A stretch of DNA of 35,061 nucleotides from Hydrogenobaculum sp. (GCA_023269915.1 JAGDWZ010000022.1:1-35061), one strand, 5' to 3'. Shown: positions 1-9,455, counted from the stretch's first letter. The notes: generated by a model from the sequence alone, not told the origin. A program made the numbers and translations.

Positions 1-153
1 TGATAATCAAAGTGTGCCATAACTGTGCTATCTTAAGTTTACAATAATCAAATCAGTTTGGCAATACTATTTATACACAAATTGCACATAGAGAGTTTTT
101 ATAATAAACAACAAGTTTACAATTGATTTACAAGGATTTTGAAAGGATTAAAA

Positions 154-240
154 CGGAGAGAGAGGGATTCGAACCCTCGGTGGGCATAAACCCACAGGTG
201 ATTTCGAATCACCCGCTTTCGACCACTCAGCCATCTCTCC
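154..240 (-). tRNA. tRNA-Ser (anticodon CGA)
   Basis: Reverse complement folds as class II tRNA: GGAGAGA acceptor, anticodon arm GGTGA-TTCGAAA-TCACC, long variable arm TGTGGGTTTATGCCCACC, T-arm GAGGG-TTCGAAT-CCCTC, discriminator G. Confidence 0.95.
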
Positions 241-248
241 TAAAAGAT

Positions 249-254
249 ATTATA
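249..254 (-). promoter_or_regulatory. -10 element (TATAAT) of tRNA-Ser
   Basis: Minus strand TATAAT, 8 nt between hexamer and first tRNA nucleotide. Confidence 0.6.
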
Positions 255-271
255 CAAAGTTTTGGGGATTT

Positions 272-280
272 TGATATAAT
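272..280 (+). promoter_or_regulatory. Extended -10 promoter of rpsB operon (TGATATAAT)
   Basis: TGnTATAAT about 90 nt upstream of rpsB ATG; no good -35. Confidence 0.6.
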
Positions 281-296
281 AATAGATTAAACTGCA

Positions 297-364
297 CTCT
301 AATCAAAAAGGGTCGTCGGGAAAACTGACGCTTGGATTAGAGGAGGTTAAAAACCCTTTGGAGG
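297..364 (+). promoter_or_regulatory. Putative structured rpsB (S2) mRNA leader with pseudoknot
   Basis: Stem CTCTAATC(297-304)/GATTAGAG(335-342); inner stem CGTCGG(314-319)/CTGACG(325-330); AAAGGGT(307-313) complementary to ACCCTTT(353-359), adjacent to SD GGAGG (360-364). Confidence 0.65.
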
Positions 365-371
365 TATTTTT

Positions 372-1187
372 ATGTCAGTAAGTATGAAGGACCTTTTGGA
401 AGCAGGTGTTCATTTTGGACACTCTAAGGGAAGATGGAACCCTAAGATGGCACCGTATCTTTATGGTGTAAGAAACAACATACACATTATAGACCTTGGA
501 AAGACGGTGCTTTACCTTGAAGAGGCTTACAACTTCGTATCAGATGCCGTGTCAAAAGGAGCCGAAGTGCTCTTTGTAGGTACCAAAAAGCAAGCTAAAG
601 ATGTTATTATGGAAGAGGCGTTAAGATGTGGGTCTTTCTATGTGAATGAAAGATGGGTAGGCGGTCTTCTTACAAACTTTAAAACTGTTAGGAAAAGCAT
701 AGCAAAACTGCGCCAGTTAGAACGCATGGAAAAAGAAGGGGTATTTGAGGTTTTACCAAAAAAAGAAGTGGTAACCATGAAAAGGAAGATGCAAAAACTT
801 CAAAAGCTTTACAAAGGTATCATAGATATGGATAGAATACCAGATATAATATGGGTAGTAGACACCAACAGAGAACATATAGCCGTTACAGAAGCAAGAA
901 GGCTTGGTGTAAAAGTTGTTGCTATAGCAGACTCTAACTGTGACCCAGACGAGATAGATTACCTTATACCCGGAAACGACGACGCAATAAAATCTATTAA
1001 GCTTTTAACATCAAGAATAGCCGATGCCGTTATAGATGGTAAGCAAAGAAGAGAGGCTTCTGTCGTGTCTGAAACCTCAAAAAGAAGAGTGGTGGTGGTG
1101 GCCGAAGAAGAGAAAGAACTCTTTGAAAAGGCTATGGCTATGTCTGAGAAGTATGAAGATATAGATAAAGATAGTGTAGATTATTAA
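372..1187 (+). CDS. rpsB: 30S ribosomal protein S2
   Basis: Typical S2 N-terminus ([28 protein letters not shown]), followed by tsf. Confidence 0.98.
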   Translation: MSVSMKDLLEAGVHFGHSKGRWNPKMAPYLYGVRNNIHIIDLGKTVLYLEEAYNFVSDAVSKGAEVLFVGTKKQAKDVIMEEALRCGSFYVNERWVGGLLTNFKTVRKSIAKLRQLERMEKEGVFEVLPKKEVVTMKRKMQKLQKLYKGIIDMDRIPDIIWVVDTNREHIAVTEARRLGVKVVAIADSNCDPDEIDYLIPGNDDAIKSIKLLTSRIADAVIDGKQRREASVVSETSKRRVVVVAEEEKELFEKAMAMSEKYEDIDKDSVDY

Positions 1188-1201
1188 TAGGAGGAGATTT
1201 T

Positions 1202-2023
1202 ATGGCTATTAGTTCTGAAAATGTAAAGCTTTTAAGAGAAATGACCGGCGCTGGTATGCTTGATTGTAAAAAGGCGCTGGAAGAAGCAAATGGAGATATA
1301 GAAAAAGCCAAAGAGATACTTCGTATAAAAGGTTTGGCAAAAGCCGATAAAAAAGCCTCAAGAGAGACGAAAGAAGGTCTTATAGTAGCAAAATCCACAC
1401 CTTCAAAAGGCGCAATGATAGAGCTTGCCTGTGAAACTGATTTTGTGGCAAGAAACGATTCTTTTAAAGAGCTTGCCAACAAAATCCTTGATTATGTGTT
1501 AGAAAATGTAAAAGATACAAAGGGTGAGTCAAGAGATAGCTCCATACTTCAAGGTAAGATAGATGGTATAACTATAGAGGAGCTTTTAAAAGAAGCTATA
1601 GCCAAAATAGGAGAAAATATACAACTAAAACGCTACTGTGTGATAGAAGGACCAAACTTTTCTTACATACATGGCGGTGGTAGGATAGGGGTTTTATTGG
1701 CTTATGAGGGTGAAAACTTAGATGTGGTAAAAGATGTAGCTTTACAAATAGCCGCTATGAGACCTGAGTTTCTATCACCAGAGACTGTGCCTCAAGATGT
1801 TATAGAAAGAGAAAAAGCCATATACATGGAACAAGCCAAAAAAGAAGGTAAACCTGAAAATATGCTTGAAAAGATAGCCGAAGGAAAACTCAAAAAATTC
1901 TACGAAGAGAAGGCGCTTCTAAATCAAAAGTTTATAAAGGATGAGAAAAAGACTATTCAAGATTATATAAAAGCCAACAACGTAGCTATAAAGGGCTTTT
2001 GTAGGTTTGAAATAGGTGCATGA
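1202..2023 (+). CDS. tsf: Elongation factor Ts
   Basis: [22 protein letters not shown] and ETDFVARN motifs; downstream of rpsB. Confidence 0.97.
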   Translation: MAISSENVKLLREMTGAGMLDCKKALEEANGDIEKAKEILRIKGLAKADKKASRETKEGLIVAKSTPSKGAMIELACETDFVARNDSFKELANKILDYVLENVKDTKGESRDSSILQGKIDGITIEELLKEAIAKIGENIQLKRYCVIEGPNFSYIHGGGRIGVLLAYEGENLDVVKDVALQIAAMRPEFLSPETVPQDVIEREKAIYMEQAKKEGKPENMLEKIAEGKLKKFYEEKALLNQKFIKDEKKTIQDYIKANNVAIKGFCRFEIGA

Positions 2024-2730
2024 GATATAAAAGGGTACTTCTAAAAATATCAGGTGAGGCCCTGGCAGGAAGCCAGGGCTTTGGTATAGATAAAGATGTT
2101 ATTACAAGCTTTTCCAATGAGATAAAAGAAGCTTATGAGCTTGGTGTCCAAATAGCTCTTGTAATAGGCGGTGGCAACATATTTAGAGGGCTAAAAGCTC
2201 AAGCCAGTGGTATGGATAGAGCTACTGCCGATTATATGGGGATGCTTGCCACCGTAATCAATGCCTTAGCTATGCAAGATACGTTAGAGCGGATTCACAA
2301 CATACCTACGAGGGTTTTATCGGCTATAGAAATGAGGCAAGTAGCAGAACCATATATTAGAAGAAGAGCTGTAAGGCATCTTGAAAAAGGAAGGATTGTC
2401 ATATTTGCTGCTGGTACTGGAAATCCGTTTTTTTCTACCGATACAGCTGCTGCTTTAAGAGCTGCTGAAATAAACGCAGACGTTATGATGAAGGCTACAA
2501 AAGTAGATGGTATATATACAAAAGACCCAGCCCTTTACAAAGATGCAGAGCTTATAAAAGAGATATCTTACATAGATATTATAAACAAAGATTTAAAGAT
2601 TATGGACCACACGGCTATAACCCTTTGCAAAGACAACAACATAGAGATGATAGTTTTCAACATACATCAAAAAGGAGCTCTAAAGCGTATTTTAAATGGG
2701 GAAAAGATAGGGACAGTGGTAAAAGCCTGA
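2020..2730 (+). CDS. pyrH: UMP kinase
   Basis: [15 protein letters not shown] start, GGGNIFRG motif; ATGA overlap with tsf. Confidence 0.97.
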   Translation: MRYKRVLLKISGEALAGSQGFGIDKDVITSFSNEIKEAYELGVQIALVIGGGNIFRGLKAQASGMDRATADYMGMLATVINALAMQDTLERIHNIPTRVLSAIEMRQVAEPYIRRRAVRHLEKGRIVIFAAGTGNPFFSTDTAAALRAAEINADVMMKATKVDGIYTKDPALYKDAELIKEISYIDIINKDLKIMDHTAITLCKDNNIEMIVFNIHQKGALKRILNGEKIGTVVKA

Positions 2731-3611
2731 TGTCTTCCAAGCCTATAGCTCTTGCAGTAGGTAATTTTGACGGTGTTCACTTAGGACATCAACATCTTTT
2801 AAATACCCTTGTTTTAAAAGCAAAAGAAAAAAACCTTATTCCTTCTGTTTTGATGTTTGACCCTCATCCATTGGAAGTCCTTGAGAAAGAATCAGCCCCT
2901 TGTATTATATCTACTGTAGAAGAAAGAAAGAAATATATGCGTAGTCTTGGTGTTGAAAATATATTTGTAATAAACTTTACAAAAGAATTTAGCAACATAA
3001 CTGCAAGAGATTTTATAAAAGAATACGTTTATGAAAAACTAAATACAAGGCTTTTGATAGTAGGATACGATTGGAGATATGGAGCCAAAAGAGAAGGTGA
3101 GTTTGAGCTTGCCAAAGAAATGGGGCAAATGCTTGGTTTTGAAGTTATACCAAGCGAGCCTTACAAAGTAGACGGACACATAGTAAGCAGCACCCTTATA
3201 AGAAGGCTTTTAAAAGAAGCTAAGCTTGATGAAGTAAAAAAATATCTCGGTAGAGATTATAGCATTGAAAGACGAGTTATAAAAGGAAAAGGCTTAGGTT
3301 CTCAAATAGGTTTTCCCACTGCAAACATATCAAATACATCAAACATGTGTTTAAAAGAAGGTGTCTACGCTGTAAAAGTAAACAACCACCTTGGTGTAGC
3401 AAACTACGGCAAAAGACCAACCGTTGAAAATGCAAATCAAAATATATTAGAAGTTCATGTTATAGATTTTAAAGGTGATTTGGTGGATAGTGTTTTAAAT
3501 ATAACGTTTCTGGGCTTTTTAAGAGAAGAGAAGAAATTTAACTCCATAGAAGAGCTAAAAGCCCAAATAAAAACCGATATAGAAACTGCTAAGAAACTAT
3601 TTTCTTTTTAA
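2730..3611 (+). CDS. ribF: Bifunctional riboflavin kinase/FAD synthetase
   Basis: ALAVGNFDGVHLGHQ and GFPTANI motifs; start re-assigned to ATG at 2730 (TGATG overlap with pyrH) rather than 2625. Confidence 0.93.
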   Translation: MSSKPIALAVGNFDGVHLGHQHLLNTLVLKAKEKNLIPSVLMFDPHPLEVLEKESAPCIISTVEERKKYMRSLGVENIFVINFTKEFSNITARDFIKEYVYEKLNTRLLIVGYDWRYGAKREGEFELAKEMGQMLGFEVIPSEPYKVDGHIVSSTLIRRLLKEAKLDEVKKYLGRDYSIERRVIKGKGLGSQIGFPTANISNTSNMCLKEGVYAVKVNNHLGVANYGKRPTVENANQNILEVHVIDFKGDLVDSVLNITFLGFLREEKKFNSIEELKAQIKTDIETAKKLFSF

Positions 3612-4544
3612 AGCGTAAAGACCTAAAGAGGCTATCCCAGCGTAAAATATATCTCCAAAAGGTTTTAAATAATGGTTTGCTTCAAATATGATAAGTATAA
3701 ATAACCCAAAACCAAGCATAGGTAAAACCTGTTTTACAATATTTTGATTTATCATAGCATCTATTGGCGGTACGTTTTGCTCTCCTACTTTGTTGGCGTA
3801 TAACTTGTTCCAAAGTATTCTCGGCATGAAGTGAAATATGCCGCCCAGTACCGTAGTCAAACCAAATCCATATATCATAAAATCAGCATGTAAAAACGGC
3901 TCTAATATCCCCAATGCTACCAAAAGCCCAAAAACAACACCCATAAACAAAAACCCAAGACCCAAGAAAAAATATCTAAGCGTATAGGGTATATTTTTTG
4001 GAAACTTTCTATTTTCAACGGTTTTATAAACGATATTTACAAAAAATCCCAACACTATAAACTCCAAAATCCCAGCAAAGTAAATAAATTTTAAATCAAA
4101 CACATAAAACGATGCGATAAGTATAGAAGCTGATAGTTGATGAATCCAAAACAGCTTGTTTGCAAGACCCATATTTAGAGGTTCCATGTATAAAAGCGGT
4201 ACCAAAGCAAGCTCTACACCTATAACGGCGTTTAATACAAAACCTATTGTAAAAGTATGAATTAAGAAAAATACATTTATCTTATCAAAAGGAAACATTA
4301 GAAGTTCCAAAGCATTTAACGCCAAAAATACCAAACTTGCCGTTAAAAACTTGGCCGTTATTGAGTTTGGTGTTTTTAAAGCACTTAAGATGTGTATTGC
4401 AAAAAGTAATATAAGTACTGCGTTTGAAAAGGAAAAATACTTATTCCCTAAAAGCCCAAAATACCACATTAGCATGATAAACCCATTTAAAAGGCTTATA
4501 CCAAACACTGCAAAAGATACTTTCGGAAACTTTGGTTTTTTCAT
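3597..4544 (-). CDS. Multipass membrane protein, possibly related to heme-copper oxidase subunit I/NnrS-type proteins
   Basis: Many hydrophobic helices; motif HADFMIYGFGLTTVLGGIFHFMPRILW and a similar IHTFTIGFVLNAVIGVELALVPLLY. Start chosen at MKKPKF (ATGA overlap with upstream ORF). Confidence 0.55.
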   Translation of the reverse strand: MKKPKFPKVSFAVFGISLLNGFIMLMWYFGLLGNKYFSFSNAVLILLFAIHILSALKTPNSITAKFLTASLVFLALNALELLMFPFDKINVFFLIHTFTIGFVLNAVIGVELALVPLLYMEPLNMGLANKLFWIHQLSASILIASFYVFDLKFIYFAGILEFIVLGFFVNIVYKTVENRKFPKNIPYTLRYFFLGLGFLFMGVVFGLLVALGILEPFLHADFMIYGFGLTTVLGGIFHFMPRILWNKLYANKVGEQNVPPIDAMINQNIVKQVLPMLGFGLFILIIFEANHYLKPFGDIFYAGIASLGLYALKRK

Positions 4545-4726
4545 AAGAGAGTTTGGTTGAGCTGATACATAGCCCCTATTATCACGTTTAGGAAAAATCC
4601 ATACAACCCAATTAAAAATATGTTTATGTTGTTTTGGTTTGTAAAAGCTTTTAAAATGAGATCTATTATTAACCATATTATACTTAATATGAAAAATAGC
4701 GGCGAAGCTTCAGATACAAAAAACAT
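4541..4726 (-). CDS. Small (61 aa) membrane protein, N-terminal partner of 3597-4544
   Basis: Good SD (AAGGAGG), hydrophobic, ATGA overlap with next ORF, shares GFxLN..IG motif with it. Confidence 0.55.
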   Translation of the reverse strand: MFFVSEASPLFFILSIIWLIIDLILKAFTNQNNINIFLIGLYGFFLNVIIGAMYQLNQTLL

Positions 4727-4840
4727 TTATAACCTCCTTACATTGAATGCAAGTAAATATATATTTATATGGTAATTCGAAGTATGATATTGATTGTATT
4801 TTGATTTTGAATGATTATAAAAGAGATATTTTGATATTGT

Positions 4841-4863
4841 AAAACCTCCCCGAAAAGGGGAGG
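4841..4863 (-). terminator. Rho-independent terminator of flagellin gene
   Basis: Minus strand ACCTCCCC-TTTT-CGGGGAGGTTTT hairpin just after the flagellin stop. Confidence 0.85.
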
Positions 4864-4874
4864 TAGGATATTTA

Positions 4875-6683
4875 TTATCTGAAGAGTGTGAGAAGTTGTT
4901 GAGGTATTGCGTTTGCTTGGGCAAGCATTGCAAGAGCAGATTGTTGTAGTGTATTGTCGTTTTGATACTTCGTCATAGCTTGGGAGATGTTTAGGTCTCT
5001 TATAGTGGCTTCAGCGTTTAAGGTGTTCGTTTGCTCTGTTTGATCACCGTTTGCAAGGGTTTGCATTTGTTGCATTACGGAACCTACTTGAGCTCTTATG
5101 GTATCTACGTAGTTTATTGCGTTTTGTAGTATTATTTGAGCTTGGTTTGCTCCTTGTGTGGTGGTTACATTTATATCCAATAGGTCTTTTACAAAGTAGT
5201 TGTAACCTACCGTTTGAACACCGTTTACCGTCGTGGCGTTTGTAGAACTGTATCCGTTTATATAGCTGTTCGACACTTGTGTGTTAAACACTAAGTTGTT
5301 TATGAGGTTGTCGGTTTGACTTGCACCATAACCAAATGCTGCAATTTGAAGGTTTGATGGGCTTGTAATCTGCAATGAACCAACGGATACTACGGCTCCA
5401 TATGTAGCTGAAGCAGTACCGTCTAAGCTTTGAGCTGTAACAGCACCAAATTTGGCCAAGTTCAATCCGTATGTAGCTTGTTGGTTTGTGTTTGAGTTTG
5501 CAACATTTATGTTTATTTGGAATGTAGAACCATCTGTGGTGTAAAGTTGTAAGTATTGACCTGTAGAGTCTGTGGTAGCGTATACACCAGTGTTTGTAGC
5601 AACACCGTTTATAGCAGATATTATATTTTGTAAGCTATAGGTTTGTCCGCCTACTAGGTTTATAGTTTGAGATACAGTACCTACGTATTGACCGTTTGCA
5701 AGCTGCTCTGGTTGGCCTCCTGCGTTTGTAAGAGCTGTAAATCCTACACCTACTGTGCTGCTTTGTTCTACTTGTCTTGATATTACTATACTTACTGTAG
5801 CAGAATTGGCCACTTGTATGGTACCAAAAGCTTCGGTACCTTGCAATGTATTGGAAGCTTGGGCTGTAACTGTACCGTTGAATATAGAGTTTATATTGTC
5901 GGCTATTATATGTGCATCCAAGTATGCGTTTGTGGCTGAACCGTACGCACTAGCTACAACTTCATTACCATTTATAAACAGCTGTTTGTTGCCATCGTAT
6001 AGCACATCTGATGATACTACCGTTGAAGAGTCTGTAGTATTTGCACCGTATGAAGTTGTAGCACTTGCTGTGGTGCTTACGGTTATGGGTCCAGAACCGC
6101 TGTAGTAAGCCATTATGTTTGCTGCAGTAGAACCGTTGTTTATATTTGTAAAATCACCAGTTTGGGCTATAGCGGCACCCATTCTTTCTATAGATAGGTT
6201 GCCTATAGATATGTTTATGTACTGACCAGCTTGACCACCAAATTGAATAGCTTGGTTTATGAAGTTACCATCGAACAGCTTTTTACCGTTGAAGGTAGTG
6301 GTGTTAACTATTTGTTTAATAGACTGAGCCAACGCTGAAATTTGGTTTTGCAAAGCACCAGCGGAGTTTATGTTGTTGGTGGAGTTTGCAGCGTTGACGG
6401 CGTAGGTGTACATGGTATTAAGAGTGTTGTATATTTGTGATAGCTGACCATCTGCCACCTGAGCTAAAGAATAGCCTTGTTGGGTGTTGAGATAACCTTG
6501 ACCCAAGGCTGTGCCCAACGTGTGTAATTGGTCTGCTATAAATAGACCTGCTGGGTCATCTGCCGCACTCAATATCCTTAAACCAGTGGATATGTGAGTG
6601 ATGTCGCTGGTAACATTTTGGTTTGCTTGCTGTAAAGCGTTGTTAGCCACAAGCGCACCGTAGTTAAAGTTAATTGATAACAT
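4875..6683 (-). CDS. Flagellin
   Basis: Conserved N-terminal D0/D1 (ISTGLRILSAADDPAGLFIADQL) and C-terminal helix (SALAMLAQANAIPQQLLTLFR); long variable centre. Confidence 0.95.
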   Translation of the reverse strand: MLSINFNYGALVANNALQQANQNVTSDITHISTGLRILSAADDPAGLFIADQLHTLGTALGQGYLNTQQGYSLAQVADGQLSQIYNTLNTMYTYAVNAANSTNNINSAGALQNQISALAQSIKQIVNTTTFNGKKLFDGNFINQAIQFGGQAGQYINISIGNLSIERMGAAIAQTGDFTNINNGSTAANIMAYYSGSGPITVSTTASATTSYGANTTDSSTVVSSDVLYDGNKQLFINGNEVVASAYGSATNAYLDAHIIADNINSIFNGTVTAQASNTLQGTEAFGTIQVANSATVSIVISRQVEQSSTVGVGFTALTNAGGQPEQLANGQYVGTVSQTINLVGGQTYSLQNIISAINGVATNTGVYATTDSTGQYLQLYTTDGSTFQININVANSNTNQQATYGLNLAKFGAVTAQSLDGTASATYGAVVSVGSLQITSPSNLQIAAFGYGASQTDNLINNLVFNTQVSNSYINGYSSTNATTVNGVQTVGYNYFVKDLLDINVTTTQGANQAQIILQNAINYVDTIRAQVGSVMQQMQTLANGDQTEQTNTLNAEATIRDLNISQAMTKYQNDNTLQQSALAMLAQANAIPQQLLTLFR

Positions 6684-6712
6684 AACGCACCTCCTAAAAC
6701 TTGTTATTTAAC

Positions 6713-6739
6713 TTATCGGAGGTTGTTAAAGTTTTTTTA
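6713..6739 (-). promoter_or_regulatory. Sigma-28 (FliA) promoter of flagellin gene
   Basis: Minus strand TAAA-N15-TCCGATAA, nearly identical to TAAA-N15-GCCGATAA, about 30 nt upstream of the start codon. Confidence 0.85.
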
Positions 6740-6743
6740 GCTT

Positions 6744-8192
6744 TTAAGATAAAAACCTTGATATGTTTTGCCATACGCTATCCATCTTTCTTTTTGTTTC
6801 ATCGTCGGTTTTAGCCACCTCTGGCCAAATCCTTGTATATCCTTCTTCCTTTAGTTTTTTAGTGGCATCTATTATAATCTTACCACCAAAGCCCACTTCG
6901 TTGGTGGAATGATCCAATACGTCTATAGGTCCTTTTGTAATAATTATATCTCTTGATGGGTCTGTGTTGTTGCCCCATATCCAAAGTACTTCGTCTATGT
7001 CGTGTACATTTACCCATTCATCAAAAACCACTATATACTTTTCCAAAGACATCAGTCCAAGCCCAAGCAACGCATACGCCACTTTAAAAGCATGCCCTGG
7101 ATAACGTTTTTTAATAGATACAAAGCAAAAGTTGTGAAACACTCCGCTTGCCGGAAGATGATAGTCCACTATCTCAGGTAGATTAAACTTAATAAGTGGT
7201 AAGAATATGCGCTCTGTGGCATACCCAAGGTATTTGTCCTCTTGAGGAGGAGGTCCTACTATGGTAGCCATATAAATTGGGTTGTCTTTTGACAAGATAG
7301 CTGTTATGTGCATTGCAGGATATTTATCAACTGGTGTGTAAAAACCTGTATGGTCTCCAAAAGGTCCTTCATCTACTAAAGGTTCTTCTGGGTCTACGTA
7401 ACCTTCTATTACAAAATCTGCATTTTTTGGATACTCTATGTCTATGGTTTTTCCTTTTACAAGCTCCACTGGACTTTCTCTTACCATACCTACAAAAAGA
7501 TACTCATCTACTTCTGGTGGAAGCGGTGCCGATGCGCTGTAAGTACACACTGGGTCCCCACCTATTACTATTGCTACAGGCAATTTTTTGCCAAGCCTTT
7601 TTGCCTTATGAAAATGTGAGTTTCCGTCTTTATGGATTTGCCAATGAAGGGCTACTTTTTTTTCTTCTAAAAGCTCAATACGGTACATTCCTACGTTTCT
7701 AATACCAGATTCTGGGTCTTTTGTGATAACCTGCGGAAGCGTAATATATCTTCCACCGTCTTTTGGCCAGCATTTTAGCACCGGTATATCAAAAACGCTT
7801 TCGCTAAAGACTTTGTAAGGGTTTTTGCTTTCTACCTTTGGTAGAGCGTCGTTTAGTTTTTTTAACTCTGGTAGTTTTTTTAGCTTTTCTAAAAATGTAT
7901 TTGGTATTTCTGGTCTTAGGACTTTGTAAAGTTTCCAGCCTATGTCTTCTAAGTTTTCATAGCCAAAGATGATTTTTAGCCTTTTGTAAGAACCAAAGGC
8001 GTTTGTCAACACTGGTGTGTTGTATCCTTTTACGTTTGTAAAAAGAAGGGCTTTAGGGTCTTTTGTTTTGCACATTCTGTCTGTTATTTCTGTGATTTCG
8101 TAATGAATATCTATAGGGTCTTTTACCCTTATAAGCTCGCCTTCTTTTTCAAGTATACTAACAAGCTCTTCCGTACTTTTAATGTTTCGCAT
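6744..8192 (-). CDS. UbiD-family (prenylated-FMN-dependent) decarboxylase
   Basis: EGPFGDHTGFYTP, IVIGGDPVCTYSASAPLPPEVDEY motifs; ~480 aa. Confidence 0.9.
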   Translation of the reverse strand: MRNIKSTEELVSILEKEGELIRVKDPIDIHYEITEITDRMCKTKDPKALLFTNVKGYNTPVLTNAFGSYKRLKIIFGYENLEDIGWKLYKVLRPEIPNTFLEKLKKLPELKKLNDALPKVESKNPYKVFSESVFDIPVLKCWPKDGGRYITLPQVITKDPESGIRNVGMYRIELLEEKKVALHWQIHKDGNSHFHKAKRLGKKLPVAIVIGGDPVCTYSASAPLPPEVDEYLFVGMVRESPVELVKGKTIDIEYPKNADFVIEGYVDPEEPLVDEGPFGDHTGFYTPVDKYPAMHITAILSKDNPIYMATIVGPPPQEDKYLGYATERIFLPLIKFNLPEIVDYHLPASGVFHNFCFVSIKKRYPGHAFKVAYALLGLGLMSLEKYIVVFDEWVNVHDIDEVLWIWGNNTDPSRDIIITKGPIDVLDHSTNEVGFGGKIIIDATKKLKEEGYTRIWPEVAKTDDETKRKMDSVWQNISRFLS

Positions 8193-8222
8193 ATTCTAAA
8201 TATATTTTGTTTTATGGGCTTT

Positions 8223-8723
8223 TCAAATTAAAAAATGCTTTTGTGAGATAACTATACCGTTTTCATCAAGTTTTATTAAAAAAGGTTCTTTTGCGGGTAT
8301 TAGATATTTTCCGTAATCTATCTCTAGGTAATCTGTGTTGCCATGTTTAAATACATTTGTGAGTTTTCCAATCACCTTGCCATCTTCTAATCTTACCTCT
8401 TTTCCAAAAAGCTCAAAAAGATACATAGAATCTTCTTTTTTTGGCAAATCTTTTAAATTTGCAAAGACGGTGGCATTGCAAAAGCTTTTAGCTCTTTCAG
8501 GGCTATCTACTCCTTTTATGTGACAGAGAAATTTGCCTTTATCTTTTTTAAATATCACATCAAAAGCCTTAAACTCTTTGGTTTTTTTGTTTTGTAAATA
8601 TATTTGTTTTAGGCTTTTAATATAAAAATCTACATCCTCTTCAAACTCAAGCTCTATCTCTAAATCACCTTTTATACCAAAAGTTGATAAAAATTTACCT
8701 ATTATTATCTTATCTTCACTCAT
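8223..8723 (-). CDS. rimM: Ribosome maturation factor RimM
   Basis: GKFLSTFGIKGDLEIE N-terminus and PRC-barrel-like C-terminus (LIPAKEPFL). Confidence 0.88.
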   Translation of the reverse strand: MSEDKIIIGKFLSTFGIKGDLEIELEFEEDVDFYIKSLKQIYLQNKKTKEFKAFDVIFKKDKGKFLCHIKGVDSPERAKSFCNATVFANLKDLPKKEDSMYLFELFGKEVRLEDGKVIGKLTNVFKHGNTDYLEIDYGKYLIPAKEPFLIKLDENGIVISQKHFLI

Positions 8724-9405
8724 TTTTCAAGCTAAACTTGTAGCCTACTCCTCTTATGGTTTTTATATATTTTCCAAAATCTCCAAGCTTGTCCCTTAAA
8801 TGCTTTATATGGACATCCACCGTCCTATCGTTTATGTCTGTGCCGTAAGACCAAAGCATATTTATTATCTTGTCCCTTGTGAGTATTTTGTCTATGTTGT
8901 CTAAAAAGTATCTTAGTATCCTAAACTCTGTCTTAGTAAGGTTTATGGGCTTGCCATCAATTGTTGCTTCCATCCTATCGTCATCTATCTCTAAGTTTTC
9001 TAGTTTTAACTTGCTTGATGTATGAATTTTCTTATATCTATTTAAAACAGCTCTTATCCTTGCTATCAACTCTTTGGAAGAGAATGGCTTTGTGATATAG
9101 TCATCAGCCCCTGCGTTGAAGCCTTCTATTTTGTCTTCTTCTTCTGATTTTGCCGTAAGAAATATAATAGGTATATCTTTGTAAAGGACGTTTTGCTTTA
9201 TTATCTTGGATATTCTCACACCATCGTAACCAGGAAGCATGATGTCTAGGACTACTATATCTGGTAAAACTTGTTCTATTGCTTTAAAAAAATCGTTGCC
9301 GTTTGTAAAATGTTTTACTTCAAACCCCTCTTTTTCTAGGTTAAAAATAAGTATATCCGCTAAATCCATATCGTCTTCTACTATATAAATGAGACTTCTA
9401 TCCAT
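8716..9405 (-). CDS. OmpR/PhoB-type response regulator
   Basis: Receiver (VEDDMDLADIL, VLDIMLPGYDG, FLTAK, KPF) plus winged-helix domain (TVDVHIKHLRDKLG...IKTIRGVGYKF). Confidence 0.95.
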   Translation of the reverse strand: MDRSLIYIVEDDMDLADILIFNLEKEGFEVKHFTNGNDFFKAIEQVLPDIVVLDIMLPGYDGVRISKIIKQNVLYKDIPIIFLTAKSEEEDKIEGFNAGADDYITKPFSSKELIARIRAVLNRYKKIHTSSKLKLENLEIDDDRMEATIDGKPINLTKTEFRILRYFLDNIDKILTRDKIINMLWSYGTDINDRTVDVHIKHLRDKLGDFGKYIKTIRGVGYKFSLKNE

Positions 9406-9455
9406 ATAAGTTATTATAACGTAAAAGGCTTTATTGTTTGCTTAATGCTCAAATG

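Noticed and set aside
1138-1482. Minus-strand 114-aa ORF over the rpsB/tsf junction
   Set aside because: Antisense to two certain genes and without any protein-like motif.
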